NCBI RefSeq assembly: GCF_020360975.1
Contig: NW_025408668.1
Coordinates: forward strand, 5,828,001-5,892,000
From: Hirsutella rhossiliensis
Taxonomy: Eukaryota; Ascomycota; Sordariomycetes; Hypocreales; Ophiocordycipitaceae
Direction of reading: 5' to 3'
Length of the DNA stretch: 64,000 nucleotides
This document shows, piece after piece, positions 1-9,501 of the stretch (position 1 is the first letter of the stretch; the number at the start of each line of letters is the position of its first letter). The position numbers and the translations under genes are program-made. A model generated the notes under the pieces. It was not told where the DNA came from. It saw nothing but the letters and a program-made list of their open reading frames with translations, and made no database searches.

Positions 1-82
1 CAAGCATTTGTTGAGCGCGAGGGGTATAGCCTAGAACCTGTCCTCTTTCTGGAACCCGCGGCTCCCAGAGTCACGCCCGTGC

Positions 83-451
83 TCAAAAGTCGCCCCTTTT
101 CTCGAAACGACCTCGATGCTCAACGACGCGCTCGTCCTCAAATTCCTCCTCGTCCTCAAAACACGGCTCCATAGGCGTCCATGGATCATCCGGTTTGTCG
201 AAAATCTCGGGATGGTTGACGACGCAGTCTTCCACGACGTGCTGTTCGTCTGCGGTAAAGTCTGAACCTCGGAAGCAAGTCTCCAAGAAGCCAAATGGGT
301 TCTCCGGGTGGGTGAGAAATTGTCCATTGCCGATGATGCAGTGAGCCATGTCATGGCGTGCCTTGAGCCGAGCGATAAGAGATGATCCCGCGGATGCGGC
401 GAGCTCGGCGCCGTAAAGGCAGGCGAGGGTAGCTAGGAACACAGGCTTCAT
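83..451 (-). CDS. Small secreted protein, 122 aa, unknown function
   Basis: A single uninterrupted frame encodes 122 residues. The first ~20 residues (MKPVFLATLACLYG...) look like a cleavable signal peptide: one Lys, a hydrophobic core, then small residues. The mature part is acidic, with an E/D-rich stretch near the end and four Cys at roughly residues 39, 59, 74 and 97, an even number compatible with two disulfides. I recognise no family. Size, secretion signal and paired cysteines fit the broad class of small secreted fungal proteins, some of which are effectors, but nothing here shows an effector role. It is the leftmost gene and its stop codon lies 83 nt inside the window, so it is complete unless an intron was missed. 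Confidence 0.55.
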   Translation of the reverse strand: MKPVFLATLACLYGAELAASAGSSLIARLKARHDMAHCIIGNGQFLTHPENPFGFLETCFRGSDFTADEQHVVEDCVVNHPEIFDKPDDPWTPMEPCFEDEEEFEDERVVEHRGRFEKRGDF

Positions 452-1558
452 TGCGGGGCAGTCGCAGCAGGATTTGAGGTTAACGGATGTCGGTCCTTGA
501 AGCTAAATCAAAGAGCAAGGGGTTTCTTCTTATACGTGGGCGCCGCTTCCTCTGTTCCGGGACGGCATGGCTCGAGTGGGCGGCCCTGCAACGCTAAGAG
601 CCTAAGAGGCTGAGGCAGGTATGCTTGGGCGTAGACATTGACGAGGCCAAGCGCCGTCGTTGTGCGCAGCAAGTCTCAGGCACTGGAACTTTTTGCTTGA
701 GCTGGCTTGTGCCTTGTGGCATCCGGGCAGGGGTATCTAGGACGTTGTTTCGCAGCGGTCAATATTCTCCGAGGGTGCTCAGCAACTACGGATAGCTGTC
801 AAGCTGGAAGCCGTTGGAAAGGGACATGGCTTTGCAGTTGCCAAGGGCCACGGCGTAGTTGTAGCGATTGGTTGGGTTGGCTGTGGCCCGTGATTGGCCG
901 GCGGCCCTTGAATAGGTAGTGGTACTTCGTACAGGCATACTTTCTAACTTATCAAGTCGAAGACAAGATTCGGAGCTACAGCGGGGTGGAGTTCAGCGGA
1001 TGCCGCCACAGCGCCCAACACAAACTCGGCGTGACTGTTCGTGCGCTGGCTGCCATCTGGTCAGAACTCTAGAACAGACGCCGGCACGTGACGAAGAGCA
1101 AGATGGGCGCGGTTGTGAATACGAGAGCGATCAGCAGCGGCAGTGAGGCAGAGCAAACCGCTACATAAAGGAAGGGCGAGAGAAGAGGGGCATGGGAGAA
1201 AGGCATGGGAATACAAACGTAAATCAGAATGTCCTTTCAGCATTCTCACCAGCGACGACGACGAGGCGCTGCTTTTGGGTTTTGAATTTGGCCGTCAACA
1301 ATTTTTTTTGGCGGCAAACGCTGTGAGGATTGTGTATCTTGGGTGGCAGAATTTGGGGGCACGATATAAGGGCAGGCGGCGCGACTGACTCAGCAAATTT
1401 TCTCCGACCGCCCGCCATCTGCTCGCCTCAACCGCCAGGTCGGCATCGTCAAGCCGTCTCTCGCGAATGCCCTCCAGCCTTTCCTCTTGCTCCTCCTGCC
1501 GCCGACACAGGCCTCTTGCATGCGCTCCCAGCACCGGTGAGCCGACGCAATTGGCAGC
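452..1558. other. Intergenic, no gene seen
   Basis: About 1.1 kb between the secreted-protein gene (-) and the TBF1-like gene (+). Frames on both strands are short and lack conserved motifs. It should hold both divergent promoters; the last ~200 nt before the downstream start are C-rich, as in many fungal 5' leaders. No repeat or RNA gene is evident. Confidence 0.5.
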
Positions 1559-4500
1559 ATGGCCGAGCCGGCGCAAGCTGCCGAGAGCGCCTCGGCCTCG
1601 AGTACGTCTGACCACGTCTGCGCCGGCACCGAGCCAGAGTCTGACTGCGTGTGTGCTGTGCAGGCATCAAGCAGGAGCCCGATCCCATCGACCTGGACGG
1701 TCTCGACTTCACCGACCTGTCTCGCGAGCTTGCGTCCAAACGGCCGTTCGAGCAAGTAGACCAAGGCCCGAGCCAAACCCCAGAGGCCAAGAGGGCCAAG
1801 ACGGAGATCCACGACGACGAGGAGTTGCTCGAGAATGGGCTGGCTCTCCTCGTCCAGAATGCGCTCTCCAACGTGGGCGACCTGGTGGATCACTTCAGCG
1901 CAGAATCCGACGAGCCGCCAACAGCCACGACAGAGCCCATGGACATTGACGCCGCCCCCGCTCCCCCCGAACCGCGACGAGCTCGCCCGTCCTTTTCTGC
2001 AGACCCCCAAGCGTACGTTCGCGATATGAACATCAATGCGCTGGGCTGCATGGTACGTCCAATCCCGACGTCGGGCGTGGCCGGCCGCTGACTGGACTCT
2101 CCGCTACAGGCGCTGTCATTGCTGCACATACTGGTGCAGCAGCCCCTCGACGACACCATGGGCTTCATCAAGGACGCCGAGTCCGACCACGGTCGCTCAT
2201 ACCGACAACTGAGACACTCATTCGAACAACTCCGCCTTCTCTACACTCCAAAGCCCGCCCTATCCGCCAAGGAGCTGGGCATGGACCAAGACGAGTTGCG
2301 GACCTGGATCGAGCTGGCCAACCTCGCCCAGCTCGGCTCTTGGCTAGCCGATGGCAGCCCTGGCTCGCTCTCCGAAGCCGACGAACACTTCCTGGCCATG
2401 TTCAGCTGCCAGGTTTCCGATCTGCCGCCCGGCATGACGGAGCTGTACCTCGGCATCATGACGCAAAGAGCCGTCGAGTCGCTCGTGGTTAAGGGGCCTG
2501 AGAAACCGTCGGAAGAGGTTCTCGGAGAGGTTCTGCTGTCGGGGCTCGAGGACAGGCTACGTGGGCAGCACGGGGGCGACGAGCTGACCTCTGCCGACCA
2601 GACCTTTGTCTCCACGGTGCAGTCCCGAAAGGAAACCCTGCAGGGCGAAGCAGAAGAGCAAATGGAGCCGAGTGAGTCGACCTAACGGAAGCTTTATGGC
2701 TTCCAATGCTGACTGCCGTCACAGCTACGCTACGAGAGAAGCACCCTACAGAGCACTTATTACGGACCTTTGTGTCCTGCGTCCGGTCGCGGCTTCGGTC
2801 CGAGTCTGAGTTGTGCAGTAGATTTGGCATCTCCATCGAGCTCGGCGACGACGAACCGACGATAGTGCAAGAGGCGACGGACCCGGTCGACGACGTCGAG
2901 ATCGACTTTGACGAGCTATCCTCCTTCTTTGAAAAAACGGCGTCGGGCCTGGTCCAGAACGCCCTGGCCGGCCTGACCGAGGACGCCGGCAGCGCATCAA
3001 CACCAATGGAAGAGAGCGGCGAACCGTCGACGGAAACAATAGATGGCGAGCCCAAGGCGGATACAGCTCCTGCTCTAACCAATGGCAAAATCGACCTCAT
3101 GACCGACTACAAGGAGCTGGAGGCGCTGGTTGCCGAAAGCACCTCCAACTACGTCAAGACGACCCTCCACGGGCTCTCGCCGATTCCGTACCAGCCGACA
3201 GTGCCCCAGACCACAAGTGAGCGTTGATTCCCTATGCCCAATTGTGGCAAGGGAGGTTGAAATGCTGACGTTGCGTAGCCGAGAGCATGGCGGCTCAAAC
3301 GCCATACCTGCAGCAACTACAACAGCACCAGGCACAGCATCCCTACTACGCAACCTGCTCACAGCCCGTGCCGGAACCGCAGATGCCGTCGCCGTCGCCG
3401 GGCGAGCATCTGCCACCGAATCAAACCTTCCCCAGCGCCATTCTCTATGACAAGGCCCGACAGGCGGCCCTGTGCAAGTCGTCAGCGCACACGAGGCGCG
3501 AGGGCGTCCACTCGACGCGCCGGCCGTGGACGCAGGAGGAGGAAAAGGCGCTCATGGCAGGGCTGGACATGGTCAAGGGCCCGCACTGGAGTCAGATTCT
3601 GACCCTTTTTGGACACAACGGCACGATTTCGGACATCCTCAAGGACCGGACGCAGGTGCAGCTCAAGGACAAGGCCCGCAACCTCAAGCTCTTCTTCCTC
3701 AAGACCAACTCGGAGATGCCCTACTATCTGCAGGCCGTCACGGGCGAGCTCAAGACCAGGGCCCCGACGCAGGCGGCCCGCAAGGAGGCCGAGGAGCGGG
3801 CCAAGCTCACCTCGGACGAGGAGCAGGCGAAGCTGCAGGGCATCATGGCGCTGGCAGGCGGGCTGCAGCATCCGCCCCAGACGAGAGTGGCGCCGGCGCC
3901 GACGGCGACGGCTTCGACGACGAATACGGCTGCTCCCGCGAAGGCGCCGGCGGCAGCGTCTGGCGTTGGAAGTCCGGCACAGGCGGCGGGCAACATCGGC
4001 GGCGCCTCTACTGCACCAGTGCAAGGCGTCATGTTCAAGCCGCCCGCGGGCAACACGGCGACCCAGGCAGCAGCCCAGAGACCTGCCTTGGCCACGTCAA
4101 CAGCCGGCACCCATCACGCAGGCAGGCCGTCAGGGGTGCAGGCGACGACGCAGCAGGTTCTCCAGGCCATGCCCCAGGCGCCTCTGAGGCCGCAGTCTCA
4201 GCTGCCGCGGCCGCAGACGCAGCAGGGGAATCCGTCTCAGTCACAGGTCCAAACGCAGCCGCAGACGCAGAAGCACAACACTCCCGCCACTGCACCTCCT
4301 TCTCTTCAGCCGACGCAGAGACCACTGGCTCAGGCTTCGCCGACGGTTCATGGGCATCCTGCCCCTGCCCCTTCCCCTGCTTCGACTTCGGCTCCTCCTC
4401 CGGCTCCGATTCCCGTCCCGGGCGTAGCTACGTCTGCAACTCCGGCTCCGGCTCCGGCTCCGGCACCAGCTCCAGTCTCGGTCCCGACCTCGAACCGTGC

Positions 4501-5065
4501 CTCCCCCCTGGCTCCAGCCCCTGTCCCCGCCCCGGCTCCAGCAGTCCCGACTCAACCCCCGGCTCAAGCCACTACTCCGGCGCAGGCCCAGACTCAACAA
4601 GCCCAGGCTATTCCAAGGCAGCAGCCGCAAACACCTTCAGCTATAGCGAATTCGACGATGACGGCCGACATCGCAACTGAACAAGTAAAATCGCCACATG
4701 CACAACAACATGCGCAGCAACCCCAGCAGCCGAAGCCGCAACCGCAGCCGCAACGGCGTCTGGAACCAAGCCCACAAACACCGCAACCTGTACAGCATCC
4801 ACCTCTAAAGACATCGCCGCCGCCGCCGCCGCCATCACAAGAACAACTTCCACCTCAACAAAAGCAGCCGCCCGAACCTGCCCCCGCTCCTCCTGCGGCG
4901 CAGCGGGCCCAACCGGTCAAATCAGCGTCGCCAACACTGACGCCGCCACCGCCCACCCGAGCGATGCCACCAGAACCGCCAAACGAGACACAACACGACG
5001 ACAGCGCGGCAGAGGCAGCCCTGCTTGAGGGTCTACAAGCCGTCGTGGCACAGAGCCTGGCATGA
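1559..5065 (+). CDS. TBF1: Telomere/TTAGGG-repeat binding factor (TBF1/TRF type), 1090 aa
   Basis: Five exons join in frame: 1559-1601, 1664-2052, 2110-2671, 2725-3216, 3279-5065, all with GT..AG introns of 53-62 nt. Residues ~138-335 (including ALSLLHILVQQPLDD) resemble the TRFH dimerisation domain. A Myb/telobox domain lies near residues 575-640 (RRPWTQEEE...VQLKDKARN), the signature of double-strand TTAGGG-binding proteins such as Tbf1, Taz1 and TRF1/2. An acidic stretch and an IKQEP motif that may be a sumoylation site sit at the N-terminus. After the Myb domain come about 450 residues rich in Pro, Ala and Gln. Known family roles are telomere protection and transcription at TTAGGG boxes in the nucleus. 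The Myb domain is central here because of the long tail, whereas in yeast Tbf1 it is nearer the C-terminus. Family assignment is firm; TBF1 versus Taz1 orthology is less so. Confidence 0.88.
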
Positions 5066-6054
5066 GCATGCGCCACTCACGTTGCATGGCCGCGGCCATG
5101 GGCGGTCACATCGATAAAAATTCAATGTCTGTTGGTCATGCTGAGATATCGTGTAACGATACCAGCTTTTCCCGCTCTTCCGCTGCATATCCACGCCATC
5201 CACAGAAAAGCCGACGGCGGTGAGGGGAGCGATTTAGTGGCAAGCGGGCGCCATTCTGCACTTTTGCACAGCGGGAGCACGAGGGGTCATCGACCTTGGT
5301 AGGCTTCGGCTCGACGTTGTCATTCGTGGAGGAAATAGGGATAAGGAGAGTTTTGTATCTACAGGCAACGGTATGCTGTTCTTTCCACTGCAAATGATAC
5401 CAAGGAGGGAAATGATAGATTTGCTCGGAAATGGAGAGGGGCAACTCGTTGGACAACGAGGAGCAGAATCTGTTAAGCAAGAAAGAGAGAGACTGGGCGC
5501 GGTCCCGGTCGGTAGCATGAAATCTACGCTCATGAGCTGGAAGCCGCCTCTAGGCCGGTTGTCTCGTAGCACAGACGGAGTCATCAACAACCCATACGAA
5601 GCAAGAGCGTCCAGTTGAGAAATTGCTGGTCCCCGGACGAGGCTGACTCTGCAAGCATCCGGCGACGATGGGGTCTATCCGAGGGAGCTAGGCCTCTCAT
5701 TGCGCCACGTCTTGAGCCTGGAGCAGCCAGCTCGGCGAGCCTTGTTGGGCATGAGCGAGGCGGTCTTGTGTAGCGATGGGGAGAGGTTGCCTTGCGGGCC
5801 AACGAAGCGGCGATGGGGGAGAGAGCGTGTAAGGTGCGAGTCGAGGCTGTCGTCGCCCGTGCGGTCCCGGCCTGCATGCTTGCTTATATGAGTCTCGAGG
5901 ATGCCCGTCTTCTTTCTCCCTGCCCTTTTTGTTCGCACAGCTGTCTCGGTGTTGAGAATTACTTGCGCCTCCAGGACCGCGGAAAGCCGAGGAACTTGGT
6001 AACTTATATGTCTGGCTTTCTACCCGGCAGACAAGGAAGGGTAACAGGACAGTC
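5066..6054. other. Intergenic, possible missed 5' exon of next gene
   Basis: About 1 kb with only short frames on either strand. A plausible intron runs from a GTAACT donor at 5999 to a CTGACAG acceptor near 6100, so the Cys/His-repeat gene could have an additional upstream exon within 5790-5998. Transcript data would decide; I see no other feature. Confidence 0.4.
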
Positions 6055-7612
6055 ATGGAGACGGGCCGCGCACAGCTGGTCTGGCAGCCGCTGACAGCAA
6101 TACGGCACGAGCGATGCAGAATGGCCAACTGCGCCGAGCCTACCGGCGCCTTTCTCTCACATGGTAAAACGGTCTTGACCGAGTCGATGTATTGCACCAA
6201 ACATTCGTGTTTCATGGTTGATGACAACGACGTGCTGTGCCAGTTCCCCAGGTCGCAGAGCAGTCCGTTTTGCGAAGACCGTGAGTCGGCTTCTGCCGCC
6301 CCGTTTCTTCCTCGGTTCCGGCTGATGGGAGACGGCCAGATTTATGGTGCTCGGCGAGGCTGGGAGGAGAGGGGGCGAGATGCAAGCAGCCCGTGCGCGA
6401 GGGTGCGCCGGGAAAATACAGGTTTTGCTTCGAGCATCGTACGGCAGCCCCTTTTCCTTTGCGCCCCTCCTTCTCACCCGCCTTGTTATTCTCCTCCCCG
6501 TCTCCTGCCCCCCTGACCAGCCATTCGAGGTGGAGAAGAAGGGGAGACGAGACGAGGCCCCTGGAGCTGACCGACGGCCTGCGAGAGCAGACGGCTGCGT
6601 CGAGGCCGGCTGTAGAAGCAAGCGCGATCAACGCGATCAACGCGACCCCGCCGGCGAGGACCTACAGCGCTGCGGCGACCACCGGTGCGCAGTCCAGTTC
6701 TGCCCCAACCTCAGGCGCGAACACGGCCACTGCGCGGCGCACACGTGCGCGAGCCCCGACTGTCAAGCCCGCGTGCCCGGCCCCGGAACAGCAGCAGGCG
6801 CGGGCCGGTTCTGCGACCTGCACCGCCAGTGCCGGCTCGAAGGCTGCGACGAGCCGGTCAAGCGCCGCAGAGCCGACGGCCCCGTGGGCGTGGCGCTGGC
6901 CCTCTGCCGCGAGCACGGGTGCGGCGCCGAGGAGTGCGCCGAGCAGCGGCCCCTGACGGGCGACTTCTGTCGCGCCCACGAGTGCTCCGCGCCCGAGTGC
7001 CGCGCCGCGCGAAGGGCTGCGCAGCGACGACGCGGCGGCGGCGGCGCGCGAGGAGAGGACGGCCAGGAGGCGGGCGACGAGCTCGGGCCGGGCTACTATT
7101 GCCGCCAGCACGAGTGTGCCGAGCAAGGGTGCTGGCGGCCGAGGACGCACGGCCGGACGTGCCGGGAGCATCAGGGCTGTGCGCGCGCGGGATGTGCGAA
7201 TTTCGTCGAGGCCGATGAGCGGGGCGACGTGTGTCGACAACGTGAGCTGCCTCTCTCTCTCTCTCTTTTTCTCTCTCGGGCGTCGTCCCCCAGAAGCCAT
7301 GGCTGTTGTTTTGGTTGACCTCGCACGGCAGACCGCCTCGGGCCCTGCCACTTCATCGACCGCGCCGGCGACGTCACCGCGCCGTGCCCGCGCCGCGCCG
7401 AGCCCGACGCCCGGCACTGCGCGCTGCACCTCTGCGCCGTGCGCGGCTGCCGTCGCGAGCGCCCGCACGCGGGGGCCGAGTACTGCGCCGCCCACGGGTG
7501 TCGGCGCGGGGACTGCCGTGGCCGCGCCGCCGGCGATGCGGGCCTGTGCGGGGCGCATGCCCGGGAAGCGGGGCCGGCTCCGGCGCCGGGTGGGGCCTGC
7601 GCCGCCATGTAG
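6055..7612 (+). CDS. Tandem Cys-Cys-Cys-His module protein, ~418 aa, unrecognised
   Basis: Proposed exons are 6055-6280, 6340-6438, 6591-7241 and 7332-7612; phases match at every join (1257 nt, 419 codons with stop). Each of the three joins rebuilds a His inside the repeating pattern, which supports the model strongly. The protein consists of roughly a dozen modules C-x(3-8)-C-x(5-30)-C-x(2)-H, usually with one or two residues between the His and the first Cys of the next module, as in FCEDH-LWC, FCFEH-HGC and CREH-GC. Cys and His at fixed spacing suggest one metal (zinc) per module. There is no signal peptide or membrane segment. I do not recognise the family. The ATG at 6055 has G at -3 and +4, but an exon further upstream is possible. 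Confidence 0.7.
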
Positions 7613-8322
7613 CCACCACCACCATCACCACCCCCAGCCGCCTTGTTTTTTTCCCCTTGGCCGCTGCGCAGGGCCCTCGCTTTCTGCTGCGCTTGCCTTT
7701 TTGCGGCCATGGGGCGGACGGGGATCGTTGTTGATGATGCAGCCCGCGCGTCTAATATAAACAACCAGGTCCTCCATCAACGGGCCCCCCCTCGTCTCAG
7801 CCAGGGGTCCTCCCCCTGGCGCTTCTTGTTATTATCGAGTAGAGAAATGAAAGGGCACAAAAGAAGTACGACATGCGCTCATCCGACTGGCCGCCCCTCC
7901 AAAAAAGAAAGGCCAGGCGGGGTCGCATCCGCTGGCGCAACGCATAGCGTCACCCTGCGTCGCGATGCCGTCTCCGGACGGCTGAGACACGGCAAAAGCC
8001 AGCCCGCAGCTCTCTCGCATTTCCCCCCCTCTTCCCTCCTCCTAGCTAGCTGCGCTACTTCAATAAGCTTGGTACTCTACTCTGCATTTGCCCTCCAGCT
8101 TCAGCTCCAGCTTCCATCCTCTTGCTGGGATTCGCCTCCCGGTCCCTTGTGTCTCTTTGTCTCACCTCGCCGGCGCGCTTTTCTTGTCCCTCCTCCATTC
8201 CTGGGCGGCTGTTTGCTCCTCGTCTTCTCTCCCCCATCCGCCAAAGGTGCCCTTCTTTGCCCATCGCCGTCTTCTGTCGCGGGCCTCGTCTTCGTCGCAT
8301 GAGGGCGGCAGTTGGCGCCATC
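7613..8322. other. Intergenic, pyrimidine-rich leader
   Basis: About 700 nt without a convincing gene. The 8030-8290 part is strongly CT-rich, typical of the 5' leader upstream of fungal start codons, and probably belongs to the tetraspanin-like gene. An in-frame ATG at 8299 has a poor context (C at -3), so the ATG at 8323 (A at -3) was preferred as start. Confidence 0.45.
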
Positions 8323-9344
8323 ATGTTGAACCCGGGCATCCTGTACATGCTGGTGAGTTTTGTGCTGCTGTTGTGTTTCCTGCTGTTGTTCTTGTTGTTG
8401 TTATTGTTATGTGTAGCCATTACTGACACCCGTGATCCCGTCGACAGGCCAGCGTCTTGCTCTCCGCCGTGGCCGTGTAAGTCTCGAGTCCTCCATGCCT
8501 CGCCACCCCCCGACGCGTCCACGGCAAAGGACCAAAGAGAAGCGGCGCTGACGGCATCCCTCCCCAGCGTCGTCCACTTCCACGTCTCCCACCTCAGCCT
8601 CCCCCTCTCGCCCGCCACGACCATGCTGGCCATCATCCTCCCCATCGCCGCCTTCCTCAACGCCTACGTCTACCCCAACCTGCTGCGCGCCTCGCACGCC
8701 TGCACCGCGCCCAACCCGCTGGCCCGCCTCGCCCCCGTCGTCCTCCAGGCCCTGCAGGCCATCCTCGCCGCCGTCCTCGCCACCCTGCTGCTCGAGGCCG
8801 TCGTCTCCTCCCCGCACCTCGACTTCCGCCTCGACGCCCAGTGGGACGCCCTCTTCGCCGCCCGCCGCGCCGACGCCATCGAGCTCGTCCAGGACACGTA
8901 CGACTGCTGCGGCTTCGACGCCGTCACCGACCGCGCCTATCCCTTCGATGCCGCCCGCGCTTGTGCCCGCGAGTACGATCGCGCCCGCTCCTGTGCCGCG
9001 CCCTGGAAGCGCGCCATGCAGGCCACTTCGGCCCTCGACTTTGCCGTCGTCGTCGCCGTCGGCCTCTTGCAGGTCTGTCCCGAGGACAAGAAGGAGAGGA
9101 AGACAGGGCATGTCATGCTGACGGCGCCATACAGATCCTGGGTCTGCTGCTGATGAGGGAACGGACGGCCTGGTGGACCGCCCTGCGCACCCAGGGATGG
9201 AAGCAAGGCGAGTTTGGCGACGGCAGCAGCCAGCGCCTGCTACCCGACTCAGACAGCGAGACGGCCAGCTGTCGTTCGGGCTACGATTCCCTGCGAGGGA
9301 ACAAGCCGGGCGCAAAGGACCATGATGAGACAAACGCCAAGTGA
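8323..9344 (+). CDS. Tetraspanin-like four-pass membrane protein, 257 aa
   Basis: Exons 8323-8352, 8448-8476, 8568-9072 and 9135-9344 join in frame. The product has four hydrophobic segments: residues ~4-22, ~33-52, ~65-88 and ~180-202. The large loop between segments 3 and 4 contains DCCGF, the CCG motif that defines tetraspanins, plus further Cys residues. The cytoplasmic tail is short, polar and Ser-rich. Tetraspanins organise membrane microdomains; fungal Pls1/Tsp proteins act in appressoria and polarised growth. Family membership is well supported by topology and CCG. Which fungal tetraspanin subgroup it belongs to is not clear. Introns 1 and 2 flank a tiny 29-nt exon. Confidence 0.8.
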
Positions 9345-9501
9345 CGCGGGCTTCCACGAATCTAGAAGCCAGCAACGGGACCACGACCAGCGACATCGAA
9401 CAACTGAGCGACGCTTAATTCCCCTTCGTCTTTTTCTTTGGAGCGCATGGGAGTTTGAGGGTGTTTTTTCTAGGCAAACAAAAAATTTAATGGCGGCAGC
9501 C

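Noticed and set aside
3472..4680. A 402-codon plus-strand frame within the TBF1-type gene
   Set aside because: It overlaps the Myb-containing frame; its Gly/Ala/Ser/His-rich product is the usual GC-rich shadow.
8407..9396. A 329-codon minus-strand frame opposite the tetraspanin-like gene
   Set aside because: Composition (Gly, Glu, Val, Asp runs) mirrors the sense strand, no motif is found, and the sense gene is well supported.
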